This document shows positions 37,451 through 44,811 of a DNA stretch of 64,000 nucleotides, in pieces (the first letter of the stretch is position 1; each line of letters opens with the position of its first letter). Location: NCBI RefSeq assembly GCF_018613195.1, contig NZ_JAGGQQ010000011.1:1-64000 (forward strand). The letters run 5' to 3'. The position numbers and the translations under genes are program-made. The notes below the pieces were generated by a model that worked only from the letters and a program-made list of their open reading frames with translations, was not told the origin of the DNA and did no database searches. This DNA comes from Bacillus sp. ISL-45 (GTDB taxonomy: Bacteria; Bacillota; Bacilli; Bacillales; Cytobacillaceae).

Positions 37451-37546
37451 ATGTATAAAGCGGTATTAGTTCTATATTTTGTTGTGATTACTCTCATCGC
37501 TGTGATCTTCAGCGGGTTGAAGGACAACTTTTACACATTCCTCTAA
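37451..37546 (+). CDS. Putative 31-residue membrane peptide
   Basis: MYKAVLVLYFVVITLIAVIF… followed by SGLKDNFYTFL: a single hydrophobic helix with a short polar C-terminus, between mrfB and cotD. Only a weak GGGGCTGGT lies upstream. The neighbourhood (cotD next) suggests expression in sporulation, but this is inference. Coding status is uncertain because of size. Confidence 0.4.
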   Translation: MYKAVLVLYFVVITLIAVIFSGLKDNFYTFL

Positions 37547-37673
37547 GAATTTCACTAAGTGCTTGCACGGGAATTTCTTTTGAAAAATAGGTGTTTTCAT
37601 TAGTACAAGGCGCATCACTTCTACATAGGCTGATAATGTAAACAATAAGTCTAATTGAAAGGAGTTATGCACT

Positions 37674-38006
37674 ATGCACTGCAAGCCAACAAATGTATTG
37701 CCAACAGTAGTTCATCCTACTCAGTGCTGTGTGAACAATAGTTTTACCAATAATGTGGTACCACATGTTCATCCAACACATACTACAAACGTAAACCACA
37801 TCAATTATGATCACGTCCATTATTTCCCGCAAACACAGTCTACGGTTAATCAGGTGACACATCAGAACCACTATGGTGGACTTGGTCCGGTGCCAGGCGG
37901 AGTGGCTCCAGTTGGTCCGAGACCTCGCCCGGGATTCGGCGGACCAGGATTCGGCGGCCCAGGATTTGGTGGACCAGGATTTGGCGGTCCAGGATTTGGC
38001 CGATAA
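37674..38006 (+). CDS. cotD: Spore coat protein CotD-like
   Basis: A 110-residue inner spore coat protein of the CotD family: MHCKP…VLPTVVHPTQCCVNN…, many His and Asn, and HPTHTTNVNH, followed here by five GFGGP pentapeptide repeats encoded by a 15-bp repeat. GAAAGGAG precedes the ATG. CotD is made in the mother cell under sigma-K and GerE in B. subtilis; CATAGGCTG (about 37624) could be an imperfect sigma-K -10 (weak). Next gene is ypsA as in B. subtilis. Confidence 0.88.
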   Translation: MHCKPTNVLPTVVHPTQCCVNNSFTNNVVPHVHPTHTTNVNHINYDHVHYFPQTQSTVNQVTHQNHYGGLGPVPGGVAPVGPRPRPGFGGPGFGGPGFGGPGFGGPGFGR

Positions 38007-38013
38007 AATGACT

Positions 38014-38047
38014 TCAACAAGGGCTCTTGCAGCTCTTGTTTTTTTAG
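38014..38047 (+). terminator. Terminator of cotD
   Basis: AACAAG … CTTGTT with an inner GC-rich part and a following run of T residues. The rest of 38048-38282 shows no gene. Confidence 0.75.
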
Positions 38048-38282
38048 CTCTTTTCGAAGACAGTTACTTGGTCAATCAAGAGTAAAGTATTTCATTACAT
38101 GTGTAGAAGTCTCCTTGAAAAGAGCCCTGACGCTTATAAGACTGTGGAAGCAAAAATATGTTCAGAAAGTACAATCGGTTTGTAAATAGCTATTTTTGAA
38201 AATTTCAGGTGTAATATTTACTGCTAAAAGGGAATACCTTCAATATGGATTTATTTATAATCAATGTTTCAAAGGAGATTAT

Positions 38283-38843
38283 ATGGTAAAAGTAGCTGCG
38301 ATATCTGGTTATAAACCTTTTGAACTTGGCGTATTCCAGCATGATCATCCGTCAGCTGAATACATAAAAATGGCGATAAAGAAGAGCTTGATCCCTTTAA
38401 TTGAGGAAGGACTTGAATGGGTGATGATAAGTGGACAGCTCGGTGTTGAATTATGGGCTGGTGAGGCTGTATTCGAGCTCCAGGAAGAATATCCCGAACT
38501 TAAACTTTCTGTATTCACTCCTTTTCTGAATCAGGAGGAAACTTGGAAAGAGGCCAATAAGGAGTGGTATGAATCAGTGATTGCTGGCGCTGACCATGTT
38601 GATTCCATCACTAAAAAGCCATACGAAAAACCGTGGCAATTCAGGTTGAAGAATCAATTTTTTATAGAGAAAAGCGACTTGTTGGTCTTGCTATATGATC
38701 CTGAAAAAGAAGGCAGTCCAAAATTTATATATGAAACAGCAAAAAAATTCCAAGAAGCAAACGATTATGATATAAGATTAATCACATTGTACGATCTACA
38801 AATGGCGGTTGAAGAGGAACAATTGAAACAGCAGGGTTTTTAA
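38283..38843 (+). CDS. ypsA: YpsA family protein (DUF1273)
   Basis: A 186-residue Rossmann-like protein of the SLOG/YpsA family. Conserved pieces include SGYKPFELG near the N-terminus, [14 protein letters not shown] and the C-terminal [17 protein letters not shown]. In B. subtilis and S. aureus YpsA homologues influence cell division, and the gene lies next to gpsB as here. The ATG at 38283 has AAAGGAG 7 bp upstream; the longer ORF upstream lacks a start signal. Confidence 0.9.
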   Translation: MVKVAAISGYKPFELGVFQHDHPSAEYIKMAIKKSLIPLIEEGLEWVMISGQLGVELWAGEAVFELQEEYPELKLSVFTPFLNQEETWKEANKEWYESVIAGADHVDSITKKPYEKPWQFRLKNQFFIEKSDLLVLLYDPEKEGSPKFIYETAKKFQEANDYDIRLITLYDLQMAVEEEQLKQQGF

Positions 38844-38957
38844 CCATAAATATTTCCTGCAGAACCACATAAATAAGTTTATTAAAAGAAAAATTGACAA
38901 ATCCCCTTGTTTTTGAAAAAATAAATGTGACGATTGGGGTATATTGAGGTGAATGGA

Positions 38958-39257
38958 ATGCTATCCGATAAAATACAGTTAACTGCTAAAGATATTTTAG
39001 AAAAAGAATTCAAAACAGCAATGCGTGGTTACAAACCAGAAGATGTCGATAAGTTTCTTGATATGATTATCAAGGACTATGAAGTTATGCAGCAGGAGAT
39101 CGAGGAGCTCCAACAGGACAATCTTCGCCTGAAAAAGCAACTTGATGAAGCTTCACGCCGACCAAGCACACAGGCGGCCGGCACAACGAATTTCGATATC
39201 CTTAAAAGGCTTTCGAATCTGGAAAAGCATGTTTTTGGGGATAAACTTTACGATTAA
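38958..39257 (+). CDS. gpsB: Cell division protein GpsB
   Basis: A DivIVA-like adaptor that shuttles peptidoglycan synthases, notably PBP1 (ponA, also in this window), between septum and side wall. The 99-residue protein has the N-terminal lipid/PBP-binding domain ([25 protein letters not shown]), a coiled coil (about 35-65) and the C-terminal [17 protein letters not shown] trimerisation segment. GAGGTG lies 6 bp before the ATG at 38958. Confidence 0.95.
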   Translation: MLSDKIQLTAKDILEKEFKTAMRGYKPEDVDKFLDMIIKDYEVMQQEIEELQQDNLRLKKQLDEASRRPSTQAAGTTNFDILKRLSNLEKHVFGDKLYD

Positions 39258-39292
39258 TCCAGCATTTGCTAGTTTTTGAAATGTATTACCAT

Positions 39293-39320
39293 TGCTTTTC
39301 AAACCTATATTTCATATAAT
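39293..39320 (+). promoter_or_regulatory. Promoter of rnpB
   Basis: -35-like TTGCTT (39293-39298) and a perfect -10 TATAAT (39315-39320), 16-bp spacer, placing the start near 39327-39334. Confidence 0.7.
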
Positions 39321-39333
39321 GTTTCTTGTAGCT

Positions 39334-39742
39334 GTTAATAACGTTCGGGTAATCGCTGCAGTTCTGCTGCAGAGGAAAGTCCATGCTCGCACAGGCTGAG
39401 ATGCCTGTAGTGTTCGTGCCTGGCCAATTCATAAGCCAGGGCAGTCGGGCTCACGCTCGGCTGACGGCCGGGAAAATGCCTAAGTCGGCAACGATATGGC
39501 ATGAATACCTATAAAAGTGCCACAGTGACGGAGCCTTTCGAGAAATCGGAAGGGTGGAACGAGGTAAACCCCACGAGCGAGAAACCCAAACGATGGTAGG
39601 GGCATCTTCCTGGAGGAACTGAACAAAGGGAAGGACAGATGAGTTCTCATCTGTAGATAGATGATTACCGCCGGAGTACGAGACTTTTGGTCGTTTGCAG
39701 TACAAAGGTACAAAACATGGCTTACAGAACGTTATTAATGGA
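39334..39742 (+). ncRNA. rnpB: RNase P RNA, Bacillus type (class B)
   Basis: Catalytic RNA that removes 5' leaders from tRNA precursors. Nearly identical blocks to the B. subtilis RNA are visible: AACGTTCGGGTAATCGCTGC near the 5' end, GAGGAAAGTCCATGCTCGCA, AAAGTGCCACAGTGACG, GGTAAACCCC, GCGAGAAACCCAAA, ACAGAACGTTA at the 3' end. The order gpsB-rnpB-ypsC is as in B. subtilis. The exact ends are set by comparison with the known RNA, and could shift by a few bases. Confidence 0.96.
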
Positions 39743-39760
39743 TTTGTATGAGTGTTTACT

Positions 39761-39792
39761 AAAGCTCTCCTTTTGCCAGGAGTGCTTTTTTT
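39761..39792 (+). terminator. Terminator of rnpB
   Basis: AAAGCTCTCCT … AGGAGTGCTTT followed by T residues, one internal mismatch. Confidence 0.85.
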
Positions 39793-39862
39793 ATGTATAT
39801 TAAGTCTATTGGGCAAACTTAATAATGGAGTACATAAGATATTGGATATAAAGGGTGAAACG

Positions 39863-41005
39863 ATGAAGAATTTTGATATAATCGCAACCTCTGCTATGGG
39901 TCTTGAAGCAATTGTCGCAAAGGAAGTCCGTGACTTAGGGTACGAATGTCAGGTGGAAAACGGTAAGATCATTTATAAAGGGGACGCCAGGGCGATAGCC
40001 AGAAGCAATATGTGGCTCCGGACCGCTGACCGAATTAAGATCAAAATCGGCGAATTCAAGGCTTATACTTTTGACGAATTATTTGAAAAAACGAAGGCTC
40101 TCCCATGGGAGGATTTTTTACCGGAGAATGCTGAATTTCCTGTTTCGGGCAAGTCAGTGAAATCCAAGCTTTTCAGTGTATCGGATTGCCAGGCAATCGT
40201 TAAGAAAGCTATTGTTGAGCGAATGAGAAAGTCATACAAAACAACAACATGGTTTGAAGAGAACGGGCCATTGTTCAAAATAGAAGTTGCCCTCCTGAAG
40301 GATGTCGTAACACTGACAATAGACACCAGCGGAAGCGGCCTTCATAAGCGCGGTTACAGGACTGGCCAGGGGGAGGCTCCATTGAAGGAGACTCTTGCAG
40401 CTGCCCTGATCATGCTGACCAATTGGAATCCGGACAAGCCCTTTGTCGATCCGTTCTGCGGGTCTGGAACGATTCCGATTGAAGCTGCATTAATTGGTCA
40501 AAATATTGCACCAGGCTTTAACAGAGAATTTGTATCAGAAGGCTGGCCAATTCTTCCTGATTCCGTTTGGGACGAGGTAAGGATGGAATCAGAGGATCTT
40601 GCAAAATACGATCAGCCTCTGGACATCAGCGGCATGGACATCGACCATCGTATGGTAAAAATCGCCGAAGAGAATGCTTTTGAAGCGGGGCTTGGCGATT
40701 TGATTTCCTTCAAGCAAATGCGTGTCCAGGACTTTACGACAAAGAAAGACTATGGCGTCATTGTTGGCAACCCGCCATACGGGGAGCGACTGGGTGAAAA
40801 GAAAGCAGTTGAAGAAATGTACAGCCAGATGGGCAAGGCTTTTGACCCGCTTGACACATGGTCCATTTACATCCTGACTTCCAATGAGGACTTTGAACAA
40901 GTGTACGGAAAGCCGGCAACTAAGAAACGGAAGTTGTTCAATGGGTTCATCCGGACAGATTACTATCAGTACTGGGGTAAACGCCCTCCAAGAGTTGATA
41001 AATAA
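39863..41005 (+). CDS. ypsC: 23S rRNA (guanine-N2) methyltransferase, RlmL/YpsC family
   Basis: SAM-dependent RNA methyltransferase of 380 residues: N-terminal THUMP-like RNA-binding domain (about 1-160) followed by a Rossmann methyltransferase domain with DPFCGSGTIPIEAAL (SAM loop) and the N6/N2-amino methyltransferase motif NPPYGE (about 302). It corresponds to the RlmL half of the E. coli enzyme, which modifies G2445. The ATG at 39863 has AAGGGTGA upstream; the longer ORF would run into the rnpB terminator. Confidence 0.9.
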   Translation: MKNFDIIATSAMGLEAIVAKEVRDLGYECQVENGKIIYKGDARAIARSNMWLRTADRIKIKIGEFKAYTFDELFEKTKALPWEDFLPENAEFPVSGKSVKSKLFSVSDCQAIVKKAIVERMRKSYKTTTWFEENGPLFKIEVALLKDVVTLTIDTSGSGLHKRGYRTGQGEAPLKETLAAALIMLTNWNPDKPFVDPFCGSGTIPIEAALIGQNIAPGFNREFVSEGWPILPDSVWDEVRMESEDLAKYDQPLDISGMDIDHRMVKIAEENAFEAGLGDLISFKQMRVQDFTTKKDYGVIVGNPPYGERLGEKKAVEEMYSQMGKAFDPLDTWSIYILTSNEDFEQVYGKPATKKRKLFNGFIRTDYYQYWGKRPPRVDK

Positions 41006-41010
41006 GACAC

Positions 41011-41041
41011 AGCCTCCTGTATACCAGGAGGCTTTATTTTT
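41011..41041 (+). terminator. Terminator of ypsC
   Basis: AGCCTCCTG … CAGGAGGCT followed by TTATTTT. Confidence 0.9.
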
Positions 41042-41193
41042 TCTGGAAAAATTGAAATATGCAAGATGAAACAGCCTCTAAAAAAACACTAGGCTGACTA
41101 ACAGGAATAAATATGGGGAGAACATCATAAAATACATTTATATCTGTATTTCGTAAAGGATAAGAAAGTACCAACTGTTTACACTTAGATTAG

Positions 41194-41489
41194 TGTCCAG
41201 CTTCAGCGCCTTTTTCATCCCCGAGTGGGCTTCTTCGAGAATCTTGCTCAAAGCGTTAGCTTTGAGCAGCTCGAGACGTTTGTCTAGCTGCGGCTCCTAA
41301 CTCCTCGAGACTCTTCGGTCCTGCCAATGAAGTCAAAGAGCGACTTCACTGTCAGGCCCTCCAGAGCTTGTCGGAGTTGGGCAGTCGCAAACGCTTTTCG
41401 AGTTCGGTCCGCCCAATGAAGTCAAAAAGCGACTTCAGTGGTCGGCCCTCCAACGCTTGTCGGGGCTGAACAAGGCGCTTGCGCATTTC
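41194..41489. repeat. GC-rich dispersed repeat, composite copy C
   Basis: Starts GTCCAGCTTCAGCGCC and ends CTTGTCGGGGCTGAACAAG plus GCGCTTGCGC. Inside are two related ~100-bp modules, each with a TGAAGTC … GACTTCA hairpin and a downstream GAGCTTGTCGG or CGCTTGTCGG element, and a GCTCAAAGC-GTTA-GCTTTGAGC hairpin near 41245. The 41042-41510 gap otherwise has no gene. Confidence 0.75.
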
Positions 41490-41510
41490 TTATGAAACGG
41501 AGGGATGGCA

Positions 41511-41678
41511 ATGAATTATACATTTATCGACTTCCAAAGGATCTTAAAAGCTCTTTCAACTAGTACAGAGGCTTTGCGTAATGAATTCCAGGCTGATGAA
41601 CTCCAGCTGGCAGAATTGCAGGAAGCAGAAAATAACTTTCGGCAGGCATTGTCATTTGGCCTTTCAAATCTTAAATAA
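41511..41678 (+). CDS. Unknown 55-residue small protein
   Basis: MNYTFIDFQRILKALSTSTE… then a Glu/Gln/Leu-rich amphipathic helix that could form a coiled coil, ending LSFGLSNLK. GGAGGG lies 6 bp before the ATG and a very long hairpin terminator follows directly, so it looks like a complete small transcription unit. I do not recognise the family. Confidence 0.6.
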   Translation: MNYTFIDFQRILKALSTSTEALRNEFQADELQLAELQEAENNFRQALSFGLSNLK

Positions 41679-41679
41679 G

Positions 41680-41737
41680 CCAATGCAAAGATGCAAAGAA
41701 CGCTTGAAGCCCAAGCGTTTCTTTGCATCTTTGCTGT
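41680..41737 (+). terminator. Long hairpin terminator after the 55-residue gene
   Basis: GCAAAGATGCAAAGAACGCT pairs with the complementary run after loop AAGCC, giving about 22 pairs with one bulged T; the flank GCTGTTTG is only mildly T-rich. Confidence 0.75.
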
Positions 41738-41765
41738 TTGATTATGAAACCATCATTTCCCCTGA

Positions 41766-42071
41766 TTAAAAACCCTGAAGCAGTCTTTTTCCATCCTCGG
41801 TCATCCGTTCTGGTGTCCAGGCTGGCTCCCATGTCAATTGGACGTCTGCATGGTCAATTTCCTCCATGCCTTGTACGCAATATTTAATGCCGCTGGCGAT
41901 GCTGTCATGAAGTGGGCAGCCCGGAGTTGTCAGTGTCATTAAAATCTTTGCTTTGCGGGGTTCTGGAACATCTATTTCATATATCAAACCTAGATCCACA
42001 ACATTAATATTCAATTCTGGATCGATCACAGTTTTTAAATTTCCCCTGATTTTTTCCAATAATTCATTCAT
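41766..42071 (-). CDS. MIP18/DUF59 family metal-sulfur cluster assembly protein
   Basis: A 101-residue DUF59 (MIP18/PaaD-like) protein: MNELLEKIRGNLKTVIDPEL…, with the family core DPELNINVVDLGLIY and TLTTPGCPLHDSIA containing the conserved cysteine, and the Cys of KYCVQGM. Such proteins support Fe-S cluster maturation (SufT-like). AAGGAGGAG lies upstream. Last gene of the operon 43791→41766 together with two DUF2249 genes and a 12-TM protein, so it may service an iron enzyme of that system. The upstream 23 codons in frame overlap the previous gene and are not used. Confidence 0.85.
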   Translation of the reverse strand: MNELLEKIRGNLKTVIDPELNINVVDLGLIYEIDVPEPRKAKILMTLTTPGCPLHDSIASGIKYCVQGMEEIDHADVQLTWEPAWTPERMTEDGKRLLQGF

Positions 42072-42084
42072 TTCTAACTCCTCC

Positions 42085-43329
42085 TTAAATAGTGACCACT
42101 TTGGCGATAATATAGCTGAATAGGACAGTCCCGATAACAATCAATCCCTGACCGATGTAAAAGACCGGCATCAGCCTGGCAATGAATGAAAGTAATAGAA
42201 GGATCGTCCCGGCAGTAAACAAGATGAAAAGCGGCAGTGCCAGCTTCTCATCCATCATGTCCTTTAACGCAGGCACCTTCTTTTTACCGATTTCCTTGCT
42301 GTATTTATGAGTCCACCACAGGAATGGGACGATCTTATATAGATAACCAATGATACTGAAAGCAATCCAGGCGACTAAATATAGTAAAATAATCGGCCCT
42401 GCCATTTTTGAAAGGAGATTTGCGGCACTTCCTGCAAAAGCGGCAAAGTGGATTAAAGCACCGCAGCCAATCGCAAATAAGGCGAACATGAATGGGCGGT
42501 CAAGCTTCTTCTTCACACGCTTATCAATGATTATTTTGACATGCCAGGTGAAAATCATGAATCCGGCAAATAGCATGAAAGTTCCCAACACTTCAAATAA
42601 ATGGCTGCCCGTTAAGAAGGAAAAGATCAAAATGATAATTCCAACAACATAAACACCGAATACAAATGGTGCCGGTTTCATGGAATACCCATGTGAAAGT
42701 GAGAACATCGGAACCATTTTATAAGAAAAACCAAAGATCAATAATGAGAACCAGCTCACTGTACCCAGCAGGATATGAGTTTTAAAAATAGCTTGATAAT
42801 ACTCTGATGCAAAACCTGACTTCATGCTCAGAACCAATGTGATACCAAGTGTAATTGTTGCCAGGAGAGAAAACAGTGCAGTACCGACGAACAAAGTTAA
42901 GATATTTGGTTTTGCCTGGCTTTTAAGCGTCATGAACATCTGAAATATGAACATCAAAATTCCGAGCAATGTCAGGATTCCTGGAACCAAGGCATCCTGT
43001 GGGCGAAGGTATAATGCTGCAGCGAAAGATACGATTCCTGCAGTCGTTACAGCCAATTGCCAAAATCCAAATTTTTCGTTCCAAATCGGTGTCAGGAATG
43101 CGACAGGGACCAGCTGGTACATGGCACCCATAGCTACCATCAGGGCCCAGCCGAGTACGAACAGATGTGCAGCTGACCAGATTGCCGGCAATCGGAATAC
43201 GCCGGAAACAAGAAGGTCACCGTTCAGCAGGATTAGCAGCTGTGAAAGAATTAACGCGAGCATGCTGAAGCCGATGAATGAAAAAGGAAGCTTTATATTT
43301 GTTTCGTTACCACTTTTTTGCTGAAACAT
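42085..43329 (-). CDS. 12-TM haem-copper-oxidase/NnrS-like membrane protein
   Basis: About 414 residues with roughly 12 TM helices. A segment recurs with the same pattern: HLFVLGWALMVAMGAMYQLV (about residues 58-80), HILLGTVSWFSLLIFGFSYK and a later WIAFSIIGYLYKIVPFLWW, each ending Y-x2-VP-x-F-like; the first two carry a His at the start, as in haem-binding helices of cytochrome oxidase subunit I and NnrS proteins. Other membrane His occur in FTWHVKII and ALIHFAAF. I infer a haem- or copper-binding protein of nitrogen-oxide metabolism. The start is uncertain: ATG 43338 and ATG 43329 are both in frame. Confidence 0.7.
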   Translation of the reverse strand: MFQQKSGNETNIKLPFSFIGFSMLALILSQLLILLNGDLLVSGVFRLPAIWSAAHLFVLGWALMVAMGAMYQLVPVAFLTPIWNEKFGFWQLAVTTAGIVSFAAALYLRPQDALVPGILTLLGILMFIFQMFMTLKSQAKPNILTLFVGTALFSLLATITLGITLVLSMKSGFASEYYQAIFKTHILLGTVSWFSLLIFGFSYKMVPMFSLSHGYSMKPAPFVFGVYVVGIIILIFSFLTGSHLFEVLGTFMLFAGFMIFTWHVKIIIDKRVKKKLDRPFMFALFAIGCGALIHFAAFAGSAANLLSKMAGPIILLYLVAWIAFSIIGYLYKIVPFLWWTHKYSKEIGKKKVPALKDMMDEKLALPLFILFTAGTILLLLSFIARLMPVFYIGQGLIVIGTVLFSYIIAKVVTI

Positions 43330-43334
43330 TTGAT

Positions 43335-43550
43335 TCACCCCGCTTTGCGGGAAATAGTCACGCGATAGCTTCCATCTTCTTGCTGTTCAGTCAAATAAAG
43401 ATATCCTAGTTCATCAAGCTGCTCGAACAGAAACATCGGACGTCGGTCATTGATAATGATAAGCGTCTGTCCTTCCTCAAGCTCCTCCAGCTTTGCCAGT
43501 GTCCGCATCATCGGCTGTGGCGGTTCAAGCCCTCTGTTATCCAGGATCAT
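43335..43550 (-). CDS. DUF2249 domain protein (71 residues)
   Basis: A small soluble protein beginning MILDNRGLEPPQPMMRTLAK with IIINDRRPMFLFEQLDELGY, the DUF2249 pattern (TusA-like alpha/beta sandwich). Function of the domain is unknown; it is often encoded beside or fused to hemerythrin-like and NO-related proteins. It lies between another DUF2249 gene and the 12-TM gene with near-zero spacing, so it is in one operon with them. Confidence 0.82.
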   Translation of the reverse strand: MILDNRGLEPPQPMMRTLAKLEELEEGQTLIIINDRRPMFLFEQLDELGYLYLTEQQEDGSYRVTISRKAG

Positions 43551-43551
43551 C

Positions 43552-43791
43552 TTATTTCCCTCCCTTTTTTGTAAAAGTAATTTTATAATGTTTTGCCTCG
43601 ATTTTTTCGACTACGTGTTCAAATCCCTTTGCTTTTAAAACCCCATACAAGGGGACAGGCTTGAAAGGTGCATGGAGGACCAGTCTGTCATTCAATTCCA
43701 AATCGCCAATGGCTTCCATGATTTTTTGGAAAGGCTCCAGCTTGTTATTTATATCCTCACGCACATCCAATTCTATCGTTCTGTGTTCCAT
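43552..43791 (-). CDS. DUF2249 domain protein (79 residues)
   Basis: MEHRTIELDVREDINNKLEP… then LVLHAPFKPVPLYGVLKAKG, a clear DUF2249 signature (LDVRE, H/ND-APFxPxPL). First gene of the operon 43791→41766. An Fnr-type box and a matching -10 lie upstream (43857-43872 and 43835→43830). CCGAGGAGCTG-like binding site: the reverse strand reads GAGGAGCTG before the ATG. Confidence 0.85.
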   Translation of the reverse strand: MEHRTIELDVREDINNKLEPFQKIMEAIGDLELNDRLVLHAPFKPVPLYGVLKAKGFEHVVEKIEAKHYKITFTKKGGK

Positions 43792-43829
43792 ATCATTCAG
43801 CTCCTCGATACTTTAGTTGGTATGATTAA

Positions 43830-43872
43830 ATGATAATCATTTTCACTCTTTTCTGCCGTGATACGCATCACT
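43830..43872 (-). promoter_or_regulatory. Fnr/Crp box and -10 of the DUF2249 operon
   Basis: Plus strand CGTGATACGCATCACT (43857-43872) is a CGTGA-N6-TCACT palindrome; its centre (43864.5) is 29.5 bp from the start of the -10-like TATCAT (reverse strand 43835→43830). A Fur-like TGATAATCA at 43831-43839 overlaps the -10 and may be coincidental. Confidence 0.8.
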
Positions 43873-43898
43873 TAACCGCAGAAAAATTGCTCTTCCTG

Positions 43899-44588
43899 CT
43901 AAAACAATTCCTGATGCAATTTTTCATGGTCGATCAGATAGTAGCCGTCAGGATCCAAACTTAAGTAATCTTTTTTCTTTAAATGGTTGATGGTTCTGCT
44001 GACAGTTTCCCTGGAAGTACCGATCATGTTGGCAAATTCCTTATTGGTAAAATGGGTGGTCAATTTAAATCCATGTTCCTTCTTTTCTCCATTTGTCTTG
44101 CAAAGGCGGAGTAACAGCATAATGATCTGTTCGTATGTATTGTGAAGAATCTGTTCCTCGAGCCTGGCCTGCAAATCGATGATCTTCTCTCCAAGGACAC
44201 GGAATAACTTAATAGATAGTTCAGGATAGGCAACCAGGATCTCTTCAAATTTAGAGATTGGTACGATGATCATCTGTGTGTCTTCCATTATTTCCGCGTG
44301 GGCAGGGTATTGGCCTTTCCTGAAGAAGCCAGCGTGAGGAAACATTTCACCGGATTCAAGGACAGAAACGATTTGTTCTCTTCCTGATGAGTCGGTTTTA
44401 TAAATTTTCACCTTCCCTGAATGAATGAAGAAAACGCGGTCTAGCGGATCTCCCTGCATGAAAGCATACATTTTATTTTTAAAGAATCTTGGCTGGGCGA
44501 TTTCTATGATCGGATCCAGCTCCTCTGTCGATAATTCTTTGAAAATAGGAACTTCTTTCAATTGCTGTCTGATTTGTGATATATGCAT
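43899..44588 (-). CDS. Crp/Fnr family transcriptional regulator (paralogue 2)
   Basis: A 229-residue regulator collinear with the one at 32816: MHISQIRQQLKEVPIFKEL…, FMQGDPLDRVFFIHSGKVKI, GEMFPHAGFFRKGQYP and recognition helix GTSRETVSRTINHLKK with E-x2-SR. It contains a single cysteine (LLRLCKTNG), so it cannot hold a [4Fe-4S] cluster; sensing by haem or another ligand is possible, as for the NO sensor DNR, but not shown. GAGGAG lies about 9 bp upstream of the ATG. It is divergent from the NO reductase gene and upstream of the DUF2249 operon, the usual place for a local regulator. Confidence 0.9.
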   Translation of the reverse strand: MHISQIRQQLKEVPIFKELSTEELDPIIEIAQPRFFKNKMYAFMQGDPLDRVFFIHSGKVKIYKTDSSGREQIVSVLESGEMFPHAGFFRKGQYPAHAEIMEDTQMIIVPISKFEEILVAYPELSIKLFRVLGEKIIDLQARLEEQILHNTYEQIIMLLLRLCKTNGEKKEHGFKLTTHFTNKEFANMIGTSRETVSRTINHLKKKDYLSLDPDGYYLIDHEKLHQELF

Positions 44589-44657
44589 CTCAATCTGCTC
44601 CTCTATGATTTGATTAAGTATCTGCCGTAAATTTTATCAAGGGAAAGAGGAGGGCTA

Positions 44658-44722
44658 AGTGACCTGAATCATATTTTGACGTTTTTATGAAAATAATTAT
44701 CATTGCTGTGGGAAATATCACA
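44658..44722 (+). promoter_or_regulatory. Two candidate Fnr-type sites upstream of norB
   Basis: Site A, AGTGACCTGAATCATA (44658-44673), has its centre 29.5 bp before AATTAT (44695-44700), the same spacing as the other promoters, but both parts are weaker. Site B, TGTGGGAAATATCACA (44707-44722), matches the palindrome better but lies 52.5 bp before TATGCT (44767-44772), a class I-like distance. Confidence 0.55.
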
Positions 44723-44811
44723 CCCGGCAAATGAGGAACTTCACAAACTAAACATTTCATTCCCATTATGCTTAAGTTGTAAAAAAAAAACAGGGAAGGG
44801 GTGTATGGTAG

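Noticed and set aside
39752-39862. N-terminal extension of ypsC into the rnpB terminator region
   Set aside because: The first 37 codons translate the rnpB terminator; the ATG at 39863 has a binding site and matches the family start.
43823-43841. Fur box upstream of the DUF2249 operon
   Set aside because: TGATAATCA overlaps the predicted -10, which is AT-rich by nature; the match is half-site level only. Kept as a remark, not as a site.
44707-44722. Site B as an operator of the divergent Crp/Fnr gene
   Set aside because: No -10-like hexamer lies at the matching distance on the reverse strand.
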